Below, in pieces: positions 1 through 9,926 of a stretch of 64,000 nucleotides of DNA. Each line of letters opens with the position of its first letter. Position 1 is the first letter of the stretch. Both the position numbers and the translations under genes were made by a program. The stretch comes from Alphaproteobacteria bacterium (GTDB taxonomy: Bacteria; Pseudomonadota; Alphaproteobacteria; UBA828): assembly GCA_011523425.1 (NCBI GenBank), contig WTGU01000001.1:1-64000 (forward strand). Direction: 5' to 3'. The notes under the pieces are model-generated. The model ran no database searches and was not told the origin of the DNA. It worked only from the letters and a program-made list of their open reading frames with translations.

Positions 1-92
1 CGTCGAACTACTTCATCGACGTGTGGCATTCGCAGGTGCCCGAGCTCGACGTCTACTCGGCTCTCAACGGCGCGGTGCCCGACGGTAGCTGA
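1..92 (+). CDS. C-terminal fragment, probable sugar ABC substrate-binding protein
   Basis: The window opens inside a reading frame that starts at base 3 and ends with TGA at 90-92, leaving 29 residues ending in NGAVPDGS. The fragment is too short for a family call by itself. It lies just upstream of an RbsA-type ATPase and a matching permease on the same strand, where the periplasmic binding protein of a carbohydrate ABC importer is usually encoded. The strong hairpin that follows is also typical downstream of binding-protein genes. The function is inferred from position only. Confidence 0.4.
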   Translation, partial: SNYFIDVWHSQVPELDVYSALNGAVPDGS

Positions 93-145
93 GCTACACC
101 GGCGGGCGGCGGCTGCAGGCCGTTACCGGCCGGGGCAAGGTGCGA

Positions 146-172
146 GGGGCGCGGCGGCAACCGCCGCGCCCC
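146..172 (+). promoter_or_regulatory. Perfect 12-bp intergenic stem-loop downstream of the binding-protein gene
   Basis: The arms GGGGCGCGGCGG (146-157) and CCGCCGCGCCCC (161-172) are exact reverse complements around a CAA loop. No T-run follows, so it is not a textbook intrinsic terminator. In binding-protein transport operons such hairpins often protect the upstream mRNA or give partial termination, so that more binding protein than membrane components is made. That role is inferred here. Confidence 0.6.
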
Positions 173-217
173 AAGGCGCCGGACTGACCGGGCGGCGGCG
201 GCACGCAGAGTCCGGCC

Positions 218-1737
<1,520 letters not shown>

Positions 1738-1741
<4 letters not shown>

Positions 1742-3819
1742 CCGCGCTCCGAGCGCCACGGTTGCCCTACCTGCCGCCGTTCAGCTGGTCGCGCCAGCGC
1801 GGCACGATCATCGCCATCGCCGTGTTCGCCGCCGCCATGATCGCGCTGCAGCTCATCACCGGCCAGGGCATCGCGTACTTCGACATCAGCAGCATCAGCG
1901 CGAGCGCCGCGACCCTCGCGCTTGCCGCCCTGGGCGAGACCATCGTTATCCTCGCCGGCGGGCTCGATCTCTCGGCGGGCGCGGTGATCTCGCTCGTCAA
2001 CGTGGTGCTGGTCACCCAGCTCGGCCCCGTCGCCGACATGGGGACCGGCCTCTTCACCCTCGTCGCGCTCGTCATCGCGCTGGGCCTGGGTGCTGCCATC
2101 GGCGCCGTCAACGGCTTCCTCGTCGCCTATGTCCGCCTGCAATCCATCGTGGTGACGCTCGCCACCATGTTCATCGCGCAGGGAGCGGCGCTGCTCGTGC
2201 TCAAGTTCCCCGGTGGCGAGATGCCGTGGGACTTCAGCCTGGTCTTCACCGGCGACCTCATCACTGAAGGACTGCCCGCCCCGGTCGTCGTGCTGGCGAT
2301 CGCCATCCTGTTCTGGCTCATGCTCAAGAACACGCGGATCGGCACCGGCATCTACGCCATCGGCAGCGATGCGGGATCGGCCGAGGCCAACGGGGTCGAC
2401 GTACGCCGCACCCGCTTCTTCACCTTCACCTTCGCGGGCATGTGCTACGGCGCGGCCGGCCTCTTCATCACCGCCAACATGGGCGGCGGAGATCCGCTGA
2501 TCGGCGCGAAGATGCTGCTCCAGATATTCGCCGCCGTCGTGCTGGGGGGCACGCTCATCGGCGGCGGCCGCGGCGGTGCCGTCGGAACCATCTTCGGCGC
2601 TCTCACGCTCACCGTGGTCGTGAACATCTTCCTCGTGCTGGGCGTGCGCACCTACTACACGCCGATCGTGGAAGGCGTGATCCTGCTCCTCGCCGTGCTC
2701 GGCTTCTCGCTCGGCCGCGATTCGCCCGTGGTGGAGATCACGCGCTTCTGGCGGGCGACGCTGCGGGCGCTGCGGGAGTCGTCGCTGCCGTCCAGGCTGC
2801 GGGTGGTGGGCGAGCCGATCCGCCTCGGCGGGCCGGATCCGCCGGGTGCAGGCGCCGCCATAGCCGCTGCGCCCTGGATCGACCGGCACCGCGCCGTGCT
2901 GCGCTTCGCGGTGCCGGCCTACCTCATCTACATCGTCATCCTGGGTGCCACGCTCGGCATCTTCGGCAGCGACTTCTCGCCGCTCGCCTACCTCAACGCA
3001 ATGCTGATACTGACCGCCTTCCTCGCCATTCTCGGCCTCGGCCAAGGAACGGTCATCATCACCGGCGGGCTCGACCTCTCGGTTCCCTGGACCATGACCT
3101 TCCCGGCGATCGTCGTCACCACGCTCTGCAACGGGCTCGACGCGCCGGCGGTGTGGGTGATTCCGGCGGCGCTCGGGATCGGGATCGCCATCGGCTTCCT
3201 CAACGGCATGACCATCGTGCTCTTCGGGCTCTCGCCGATCATCGTGACGCTCGCCATGAACGGCATCCTGGAGGGCGTGTCGCTGCTGTTCAGCTCGGGC
3301 GCGCCGATCGGCAAGGCGCCGCCTTCGCTGGCCTGGTTCGTCACCGGGCGCATCGGCGGCATCGCGCCGATCGGCTGGTTCCTCATCGGCTTCGTCGTCG
3401 TGGCAACGCTCTACCTGAACAGGAGCGCGCCGGGCCGGCGCATCTTCGCGGTGGGCAACAGCGAGCGGGTGAGCCGCCTCTCGGGCGTGCGGACCGGCTT
3501 CCCGATCGTCGGCGCTTATGTGCTGAGCGGCTTCTGCTCGAGCCTGGTCGGAGTGTTTCTAGCGGGCTTCAGCGCCCAGGCGTTCTACGGGATGGGCGAC
3601 CCCTATCTGCTGTCGTCGATCGCCGTCGTGGTGCTCGGCGGCACCCTCATTACCGGGGGCCGCGGCCACTATCTGGGAATCCTGGGTGGCGCGATCCTGT
3701 TCACCGGCCTCGGTATCATGCTGTCGGGTACGGTGCTGCCCGAGGCCGTGCGCAACATCATCTACGGCCTCGTTCTGCTCGGCGCGATTGTCGCGCTCCG
3801 GGAGCGCGCGAACACGTAG
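1738..3819 (+). CDS. Double-length sugar ABC permease, two RbsC-like halves fused
   Basis: The protein has 693 residues, about twice the usual 320-340 of an RbsC-type permease. Each half carries the family hallmark: LAGGLDLSAGAVISL near residue 77 and ITGGLDLSVPWTM near residue 443. Each half also ends with a glycine-rich motif, VLGGTLIGGGRGGAVG in the first and VLGGTLITGGRGHYLG in the second. A hydrophilic linker of roughly 50 residues near 335-385 joins them. One polypeptide can therefore supply both halves of the membrane channel. The ATG start overlaps the ATPase stop. A possible start further upstream in the same frame would lie inside the ATPase gene and was rejected. The fusion is seen directly; the substrate is unknown. 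Confidence 0.9.
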
Positions 3820-3838
3820 AGTGCTCCGGGAGCGCGCG
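3795..3838 (+). repeat. 16-bp direct repeat flanking the permease stop codon
   Basis: The sequence GCTCCGGGAGCGCGCG occurs at 3795-3810 and again at 3823-3838, on either side of the TAG stop at 3817-3819. Each copy is itself partly palindromic. This could be a small tandem duplication or a weak terminator. A run of nine or more G residues follows near 3872-3880. Confidence 0.5.
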
Positions 3839-3908
3839 GTAGCCGACCTCCGGCCACCGCAACGCCAGGCGAGGGGGGGGGGCCGGCAGCGCCGTTCGGA
3901 TCGTTCGC

Positions 3909-4823
3909 CTAGTCCGTGGCGGGCGCGCCCTCGGCCGTGGCGCCGAAGGGTTGGCGGCGCTTGAAGTCCTCCGCCATGTCGGCCTTGGTCACCATGCGCA
4001 CGCCGGAATGCGACAGGACGTGGTCGATGAGCCGCTCCACCATCATCAGGACCTGCGGCTTGCCGGCGCAGTCGGGATGGATCACGCAGCAGTAGATTGC
4101 GTGGTCGTAGTGACGGTAGATCCAGTCGAACTGGTCGCGCCAGATTTCCTCGATGTCCCGCGGGTTTACCCAGCCGTGGCTGTTGGGGAAGGTCTTCACG
4201 AACATCATGGGCGGCGCGTCGTCGAGGTACCAGCTCGCCGGCAGCTCGATGAGATCGACCGACTCTCCCGCCACCCAGGGCTTCATCCACTCGACTGCAT
4301 CCTTGCTGTAGTCGATCTTGGTCCAGCGGTCGCCCTTGCGCAGGTAGTAGGGCGTGTAGTCGTCCTCCATCAGGCTGCTGTCGTAGACGAAGCCACGCTC
4401 CAGAAGCAGATCGATGGTGTTGGGACTCAGCTCCCACCACGGCGCGACATAGCCGGTCGGCCGCACGCCGCAGAGGTCGGTCACCAGCTCGACGCACTTG
4501 TCGAGAACGTCGGCCTCCTGCTGGCGGGACATGGCGAGCGGGTTCTCGTGGGTGTAGCCGTGGACGCCGATCTCGTGGCCGTGCTTCGCGACCATCTCGG
4601 CCTCCTTCGGAAAGCTCTCGATGGAGTGGCCGGTGATGTCCCATGTCGTCTTGATGCCGTAGCGGGCGAACATCTCAAGGATGCGCGGCACCCCCTGGCG
4701 CGCCGCGAAGACGCCGCGCGAGATGTCGCACGGCGAGTCCGCGCCACCGAACGACCCGATCCAGAGCGATACCGCATCGAAGTGTGGATTGAAGCAAACC
4801 TGGATGTCCTTCTGCGTGGCCAT
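3909..4823 (-). CDS. Polysaccharide deacetylase family protein (NodB homology, PuuE-like)
   Basis: This 304-residue protein belongs to the metal-dependent carbohydrate esterase 4 / NodB superfamily, which removes acetyl or related N-acyl groups from sugars, peptidoglycan or, in PuuE-like members, allantoin-type substrates. The metal-binding HxxxH motif is visible as HGYTH at about residues 93-97, inside VHGYTHENP. An early Asp in NPHFDAVSLW fits the first metal ligand and catalytic base. There is no signal peptide, so a cytoplasmic enzyme of the PuuE/HpuA-like group is more likely than a cell-wall deacetylase. It is transcribed divergently from the C45 acyltransferase gene across a 168-bp gap. 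The precise substrate is unknown. Confidence 0.85.
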   Translation of the reverse strand: MATQKDIQVCFNPHFDAVSLWIGSFGGADSPCDISRGVFAARQGVPRILEMFARYGIKTTWDITGHSIESFPKEAEMVAKHGHEIGVHGYTHENPLAMSRQQEADVLDKCVELVTDLCGVRPTGYVAPWWELSPNTIDLLLERGFVYDSSLMEDDYTPYYLRKGDRWTKIDYSKDAVEWMKPWVAGESVDLIELPASWYLDDAPPMMFVKTFPNSHGWVNPRDIEEIWRDQFDWIYRHYDHAIYCCVIHPDCAGKPQVLMMVERLIDHVLSHSGVRMVTKADMAEDFKRRQPFGATAEGAPATD

Positions 4824-4991
4824 GTTTCTGCCTCCCTCTGTCGCCGCGCGGCTGTGTCCGCCGATGATAGCGCGCGATGCACCGGCGCGGCTCTCTTTCC
4901 GCCTTCTCTCGGCGCGGTCGCCTTGCTACGCTCGCAACGAGGCTCGGAGCTAGAGGGAGGCGGCCGGCCGAGGCCGCACGGGAGGCGAGCG

Positions 4992-6083
4992 ATGACCAAG
5001 CCAGTGCTGAACCTGACGGGCGATCCCAGGGATCGCGGCCGTGCCCACGGCGAGATCCTGTCGAGGGAGATCGACGAGAATCTCGATCGCTACCTCAAGC
5101 GCTTCGCGCTTCTGGGCTTCGAGAAGGACGTGCTGATGGCCGAATCCGCGAAATGGGCCGAGGCGCTCCGCCCGAGGGACCCGTTATTCTGGGAGGAGAT
5201 CGACGGCGTGGTCGAGGGCTCGGGCCGAAGTCTGGAGGAGATCACGCTCCTCAACGTGCGCTACGAGCTGCTCGTCGGCATGATGAAGAGCAACGCGCAG
5301 CCGCAGCATGTGCCTGTCGCGCCCGACGGCTGCACCTCCTTCGCGGTGCTGCCCGAACGCTCGAAGAACGGCGACACCGTCATCGGTCAGAACTGGGACT
5401 GGGTGCGGGACATCAACACCGCGGTCTCCAGGGTGACGCGGGAGGACGGGCCGGACTTCATCCACATCGGCGAGGTCGGCACCATCGGCGGCATGCAGGG
5501 CGTCAACGAGCACGGCATCGGCGTGTGCATCAACGCCCTGATGACGACGGAGGACGGCAAGTACGAGTATGAGAAGCCCTTCCGCATGCGGGTGCGCGAT
5601 ATCCTCAACGCCCGCAACATGCAGGAGGCGATCCTCGGGGTCTGCGGCACCAACCGGACCGTCGCCATGAACTTCCTCATCGCGCACGAGGACGGCATCG
5701 CCATCGACATCGAGACGAGCCCCGACAAGGAGGCGTTCATCTACCCCGAGGACGGGGTGCTCACGCACTCGAACCACTTCTGCGAGCTCGACGTGGAGTC
5801 CGAGGTGGTTAAGCTCTGGCCCAACACCATGTACCGCCATGTCCGCCTCGAACGGCTGCTTAGGCAGTCGCAGGAGCTCGACGTGGCCGCCATCGAGTCG
5901 GCGATGGGCGACCACTTTGCCCACCCGCACTCGATCTGCGCGCACTATGACGACGACGAGCCCGAGAATCTGCGGCTGGAGACCAATCATTCGATCGTGA
6001 TCTCGCTCAAGCAGCGGACGCTCCACATCACCGACACCCAGCCCTGCCGTTCCTCCTTCGAGGAGTATCCGCTCGCCGCCTGA
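4992..6083 (+). CDS. C45 family autoproteolytic acyltransferase/hydrolase
   Basis: The 363-residue protein resembles acyl-CoA:6-aminopenicillanate acyltransferase-type (peptidase C45) Ntn hydrolases. These cleave or transfer amide-linked acyl groups after self-cleavage before a nucleophilic cysteine. The expected nucleophile is Cys114 in APDGCTSFAVLP, followed by the usual GQNWDW segment and by EVGTIGGMQGVNEHGIGVC. Family members commonly end with RTLHITDTQPC-like text near the C terminus, and here RTLHITDTQPC is present. The ATG at 4992 follows an AGGCGAGCG purine stretch; the longer upstream frame has no support. Divergence from the deacetylase gene suggests that both act on amide-containing compounds, which is an inference. 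Confidence 0.87.
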   Translation: MTKPVLNLTGDPRDRGRAHGEILSREIDENLDRYLKRFALLGFEKDVLMAESAKWAEALRPRDPLFWEEIDGVVEGSGRSLEEITLLNVRYELLVGMMKSNAQPQHVPVAPDGCTSFAVLPERSKNGDTVIGQNWDWVRDINTAVSRVTREDGPDFIHIGEVGTIGGMQGVNEHGIGVCINALMTTEDGKYEYEKPFRMRVRDILNARNMQEAILGVCGTNRTVAMNFLIAHEDGIAIDIETSPDKEAFIYPEDGVLTHSNHFCELDVESEVVKLWPNTMYRHVRLERLLRQSQELDVAAIESAMGDHFAHPHSICAHYDDDEPENLRLETNHSIVISLKQRTLHITDTQPCRSSFEEYPLAA

Positions 6084-6113
6084 GCCGGCCGGCGGGGCCG
6101 GGGAGACGGCGTC

Positions 6114-6461
6114 GTGTGCGCGTTCTGCTCGATGATGGCCGACGCCAGCGTGCACTGGACCGAGGCCGGCACCGATGCCGGCCGCACGGCCGAGCCGGAG
6201 AGCGGGCGCGAGCGCTATCTCGGCCGGCTGCGCCGCGTCTCGCTGGTCAACCGGATCCTCGACCACTACGGCTGCCAGGCGTCGGACTGGGCCAACAATC
6301 AGTACGTCGTGCGGAACCGCGCCGGCCGCACGACCCTGGTGGCGCACCTGCCACAGGTCTGGGCCGCGGCCGAGGAGATCGCGGGGCGCCCGCTCGACCC
6401 CCTGGACCCGGCACTGCTCGCCGCGCTCCGCCGCGCCGCGCCGGCGGGCACCGCCGAGTGA
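6114..6461 (+). CDS. Small conserved MCxxC protein of unknown function
   Basis: This 115-residue protein starts with GTG, preceded by GGGGAG about nine bases upstream. It begins MCAFCSMM and contains WTEAG, RVSLVNRILDHYG, NQYVVRNRAGRTTLV and RPLDPLDPALLAAL. From memory this pattern resembles a group of short alphaproteobacterial proteins with an N-terminal CxxC and a C-terminal DPLDPALL motif, none of which I can name functionally. The paired cysteines could bind a metal. It follows the C45 gene by 30 bp on the same strand and is probably cotranscribed with it. Confidence 0.65.
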   Translation: MCAFCSMMADASVHWTEAGTDAGRTAEPESGRERYLGRLRRVSLVNRILDHYGCQASDWANNQYVVRNRAGRTTLVAHLPQVWAAAEEIAGRPLDPLDPALLAALRRAAPAGTAE

Positions 6462-6483
6462 CGCACGCCGGAGACGCCGTCGC

Positions 6484-7788
6484 TCACTCGATCCCCATGA
6501 CCAGCCTCGGCAGGGCCAGGGAGAGGTCCGGGATGAAGGTGACGATCAGCACCATGGGCAGGTGGCCCAGGCAGAGCAGCTTCATTGTCGGCACGACGTA
6601 CTTGTCCAGGGAGAGCTTGCTGATCCCCGCCGCCATGTAGAGCATGGGCGCGCACGGCGGCGACACGTTGCCGAGGCCGAGATTGGTGCCGACGATCGCG
6701 GCGAAGTGGATGGGATGGACGCCGATCTCCGTTGCCACCGGCAGCAGGACGATCGCCGCGAGCACGCTGCCGGACACGTCGTCCACGATCATGCCGATCA
6801 ACAGTAGGATCAGGTTGATCATCAGGAGCACGAAGATGCGGTTCTCCGTCAGCGCGATCAGCGCGTCCGCCACGTCCTTCGGCACCTGTTCGAGGACCAT
6901 CGCCCGGCTCATGACGAACAGGAAGAACAGCACCGCGATGATCGACCCGGTGGTCACCGCCGCGCGCCCGATGGCCTTGGGGAAGTTCTGCAGCGTGAGC
7001 CCGCGGTAGAACACGAAGCCCACGACGACCGTGTAGACGAAGGCGATCGCGGCGGCCTCGGTCGGCGTGGCGATTCCGGAATAGATGCTTCCCAGGATGA
7101 AGACCGGCAGCAGCAGCGCCCAGAAGGCCTTGGTGCCCGTGGTGCCGACCCTGCGGACCGCGACCCGCACGGGAACCCGTTCCTCGACCGTGATGGTCTT
7201 CACCTTCCGCAGGAACAGGAAGTTGAGCCCGACATAGACGCCCGTCAGCAGGACGCCGGGAACGATGGTCGAGAGGAAGGCTGCACCCACCGATATCCCG
7301 CCGGTGACCGCAAAGACGATCATGGGAATGGAAGGCGGGATCATCAGCGCGAGAACCGAGGAGCACGCCACCAGGGCGGTGGCATGACCGGGCGGGTATC
7401 CCTCCCGCACCATGCGCGGGATCATGATCGACCCGATGGCGGCGATGGCTGCGGACGACGAGCCGGAGATCGCACCGAACAGCGCGCAGGTGACGATGGT
7501 CACGGCGCCGAGCCCGCCCTTGAGCCTGCCGACCAGCGCGTTCACGAAGGCGAGCAGGCGTTCGGACATCCCGCCTTCGGCCATGATGGTGCCGGCCATC
7601 ACGAACAGCGGCAGCGCGAGCAGGGCGAAGCTCGAGGTCGTTTGATAGGCGAAGGGGATGAGGAAGGAGATGTCCGAGCCCGACGCGAGGCCGAACACCA
7701 GAGCGCCGATGCCGAAGGCGAACGCAATCGGCATCTCCGAGAGCAGCAGGATGACGATGAGGGCGATGGAGCCGAGAAAGATGAGCAC
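6484..7788 (-). CDS. dctM: TRAP transporter large permease (DctM)
   Basis: This is the 434-residue large membrane subunit of a TRAP importer, which uses the sodium or proton gradient to move a substrate delivered by the DctP protein. About 12 hydrophobic segments are visible. Hallmarks are FGAISGSSSAAIAAIGSIM, ALMIPPSIPMIVFAV and GLGNVSPPCAPMLYM. The GTG start at 7788 lies two bases beyond the dctQ stop, giving a normal family length; the longer open frame running into dctQ was not used. It is the last gene of a dctP-dctQ-dctM series and converges with the MCxxC gene, 22 bp away. Confidence 0.95.
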   Translation of the reverse strand: MLIFLGSIALIVILLLSEMPIAFAFGIGALVFGLASGSDISFLIPFAYQTTSSFALLALPLFVMAGTIMAEGGMSERLLAFVNALVGRLKGGLGAVTIVTCALFGAISGSSSAAIAAIGSIMIPRMVREGYPPGHATALVACSSVLALMIPPSIPMIVFAVTGGISVGAAFLSTIVPGVLLTGVYVGLNFLFLRKVKTITVEERVPVRVAVRRVGTTGTKAFWALLLPVFILGSIYSGIATPTEAAAIAFVYTVVVGFVFYRGLTLQNFPKAIGRAAVTTGSIIAVLFFLFVMSRAMVLEQVPKDVADALIALTENRIFVLLMINLILLLIGMIVDDVSGSVLAAIVLLPVATEIGVHPIHFAAIVGTNLGLGNVSPPCAPMLYMAAGISKLSLDKYVVPTMKLLCLGHLPMVLIVTFIPDLSLALPRLVMGIE

Positions 7789-7790
7789 GG

Positions 7791-8435
7791 CTACCTCTGC
7801 GACCGCGCGCGCAAGCGGGCCTGCAGATCCAGGAACTGATGGACCGCCTGAAGGATCATGTAGATCGTGGTGCCGACGAAGCCGAAGATGAGGGAGGCCG
7901 ACCACAACCCCTTGGGCCAGCGCATGTACGAGCTGAGCCGCCCGGTCTGGATCTCGAAGAGCGCGTACCTGATCGCGAAGTAGCCGAACACCGCGCAGGC
8001 TGCGATGCCGAGCACGGTGACGATCAGGCGAACGGCCTGCACGCCGTTCGGCCCGCGAACCACCATGGTCAGGATGCCGCCGTGGATGTGCTCGCCGTCG
8101 CGCGTGACGTAGGCGATTCCCAGGAAGTAGAACCAGGCGCCGAAGAGGAGCGACAGCTCTTCGATCCCCACGAACGGCGAGGCGAAGGCGTATCGCAGCA
8201 CCACCTGGGTGAACATCAGCCCGGCGAGGCAGAGGCCGAACGCGACGATGAAGACGTAGAGAATCCGTTGGACGACCGCCTCGGTTGCGATCACCCATCG
8301 CAACCTCTCCGCCAGCGGGCCCTTGGGCAGGGCAGTCAGTCGCTCGGGCGGTTCGCGCTCGCTACCCTCGGTATCGTCGATCGATGACTCCGGGACTTCG
8401 GAGGGGCCGGGTCGCTGATCGGAATTGCCCTTCAC
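7791..8435 (-). CDS. dctQ: TRAP transporter small permease (DctQ)
   Basis: This 214-residue DctQ-type small membrane subunit has four predicted helices (from about residue 57 onward) and the family-typical stretch FTQVVLRYAF followed by IEELS and LGIAYVTRDGEHI. The N terminus is extended by about 45 hydrophilic, Pro- and Glu-rich residues beyond the usual start. A later start is not obvious, so the extension may be real. It lies between dctP and dctM. A 75-bp gap containing a perfect hairpin separates it from dctP. Confidence 0.92.
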   Translation of the reverse strand: MKGNSDQRPGPSEVPESSIDDTEGSEREPPERLTALPKGPLAERLRWVIATEAVVQRILYVFIVAFGLCLAGLMFTQVVLRYAFASPFVGIEELSLLFGAWFYFLGIAYVTRDGEHIHGGILTMVVRGPNGVQAVRLIVTVLGIAACAVFGYFAIRYALFEIQTGRLSSYMRWPKGLWSASLIFGFVGTTIYMILQAVHQFLDLQARLRARSQR

Positions 8436-8460
8436 GTTCGCAGGTCCTCCATCAAGAAGC

Positions 8461-8486
8461 CGTCCGGGTGCCGAAGCACCCGGACG
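8461..8486 (-). promoter_or_regulatory. Perfect 11-bp stem-loop between dctP and dctQ
   Basis: CGTCCGGGTGC (8461-8471) and GCACCCGGACG (8476-8486) are exact reverse complements around a four-base loop. It lies in the dctP-dctQ gap on the dctP transcript. It is probably an mRNA-stabilising or attenuating hairpin that keeps binding protein in excess over permease; that role is inferred. Confidence 0.7.
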
Positions 8487-8510
8487 CAGTCGCTGGAGGA
8501 CGAGACGTTC

Positions 8511-9539
8511 TTACTCGACGCCTACGACCTGACGGATCTTGTCCATGATTTCCTTGCCGACGACGCCTTCCATCATCGGCCACTCCTTCTCATAGACGAT
8601 CTGCTTGGCGGCGCTCATCTGCTCGTCGCTCAGATCGACGACGTTGATGCCTGCATCGCGCGCCTTCTGCAGGAACTCGTCGCTCTTGCTCTTGGCTTCC
8701 TTCCATGACCAGCCGATCGTGTTGTCGGCTGCAGCCTGCAGGGCGTTGCGGGAGTCTTCGGGGAGGCCGTCCCACCACTCCTTGTTGACGAGCCAGAAGG
8801 CAACCTCGAAGTAGTCGTTCGTGAGAATGTTGGCCTCGAGGACGTCGCGCAGCGTGTAGGTCTCGACTGCGGTGGAGAACGACCGCGCATCCACGGTCCC
8901 GAGCTGAAGGGCCGTGTGCACCTCCGAAAGCGGGATCGGCACCGCGGCGAAGCCGAAGTTGTTGAAGCGATCCACGGCGATCGCCAGCCCCGGTACACGG
9001 ATCTTCATGCCGTCCGGATCGGCGGGGAAGTTCATCGGAAGCTCGCCCACGCCCTTCCGGATCACCACCGAGCCGAAGTCGGTCGGGATGATACCGAGGG
9101 CATGGAGACCGAGATCGGCCAGCATGTCGTTGTAGACGTCGAGCATGCCGGCGCCGGGGCCGTAGAGACGCTCCGCGTCTTCCCAGTTGGAGACGATGTA
9201 GCCCAGATAGATGAGGTCGAGCCGCGAATCGAATTCGGACGAGGCCCAGGTGAGCGTCATCGGAACCACGCCCTGCATGGCCTGCTCGAACAGCGACGTC
9301 CAGTCCCCGAGATCGCCGCCCGGGTGATACTCGATCTCGAGGCCGCTCTGGTCGGCCAGATCGGCGATGTAGCGTTCCGAGATGGCGTGGAACACGTGAT
9401 CGACGTTCATCGCATGGGCGAAGATGAAGCTCTCCGCCGCCTCGGCTTTCTGCGTCTCGGCCTGGTAAGCCATCGCGCCGAGCGCGATTCCTGCCGCGGT
9501 CAGGCCGGGCAGCAGCAGTTTGCGAATTGGGTTCTGCAT
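8511..9539 (-). CDS. dctP: TRAP transporter substrate-binding protein (DctP)
   Basis: The 342-residue protein has an N-terminal export signal (residues 1 to about 35, ending KAEAAES) and the usual DctP body. It includes a conserved Arg-rich ligand-clasp segment (GMKIRVPGL, near residue 180) and LQLGTVDARSF, which corresponds to the family pattern with G-V/T-D/V. It binds the solute in the periplasm and hands it to DctQM. The start at 9539 is preceded by AGGAGATGGAACC. The ligand is unknown. The neighbouring enzymes suggest a small carboxylate or polyol derivative. Confidence 0.93.
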   Translation of the reverse strand: MQNPIRKLLLPGLTAAGIALGAMAYQAETQKAEAAESFIFAHAMNVDHVFHAISERYIADLADQSGLEIEYHPGGDLGDWTSLFEQAMQGVVPMTLTWASSEFDSRLDLIYLGYIVSNWEDAERLYGPGAGMLDVYNDMLADLGLHALGIIPTDFGSVVIRKGVGELPMNFPADPDGMKIRVPGLAIAVDRFNNFGFAAVPIPLSEVHTALQLGTVDARSFSTAVETYTLRDVLEANILTNDYFEVAFWLVNKEWWDGLPEDSRNALQAAADNTIGWSWKEAKSKSDEFLQKARDAGINVVDLSDEQMSAAKQIVYEKEWPMMEGVVGKEIMDKIRQVVGVE

Positions 9540-9607
9540 GGTTCCATCTCCTCTTCGTTGCATCGGTTGTCGGCGCATTCCCCGGGAGTTTTTTCGGTCC
9601 AGGGGCA

Positions 9608-9916
9608 CTAAACCTTCACGTAGACCTGTCCGCCCTCCGTCTTCACCGGATAGGTGTTGAGGTCGACGAAGGGCGGCGGCGAGATCACCTCTCCCGTCCG
9701 GATGTCGAAGCGGCCCTGGTGAAGGGGGCACTCGATGACATGGCCGGTCAGAAGCCCCTCCTCGAGGTGCTCTTCCTCGTGCGTGCACATGCCGTCGGTG
9801 CAGTAGAAGCCGTCCTCGGCCCTGTAGATCGCGTAGGTGCGGCCCCCGTGGTCCCAGCGGATGAGATCCTCGTCCTCGATGTCGTCGCAGGCGCAGGCGC
9901 GGACCCAGTCGGCCAT
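9608..9916 (-). CDS. MocE-like Rieske [2Fe-2S] ferredoxin
   Basis: This 102-residue Rieske ferredoxin has cluster ligands CTH (Cys44, His46) and CPLH (Cys63, His66). It would carry electrons to an oxygenase. It strongly resembles MocE of rhizopine catabolism, whose partner MocD is a desaturase-like membrane oxygenase; a MocD-like gene lies two genes upstream in this operon. The ATG at 9916 follows an AGGGGAACGACC ribosome site. No ferredoxin reductase (MocF equivalent) is encoded nearby, so electrons must come from a reductase elsewhere. Confidence 0.9.
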   Translation of the reverse strand: MADWVRACACDDIEDEDLIRWDHGGRTYAIYRAEDGFYCTDGMCTHEEEHLEEGLLTGHVIECPLHQGRFDIRTGEVISPPPFVDLNTYPVKTEGGQVYVKV

Positions 9917-9926
9917 GGTCGTTCCC

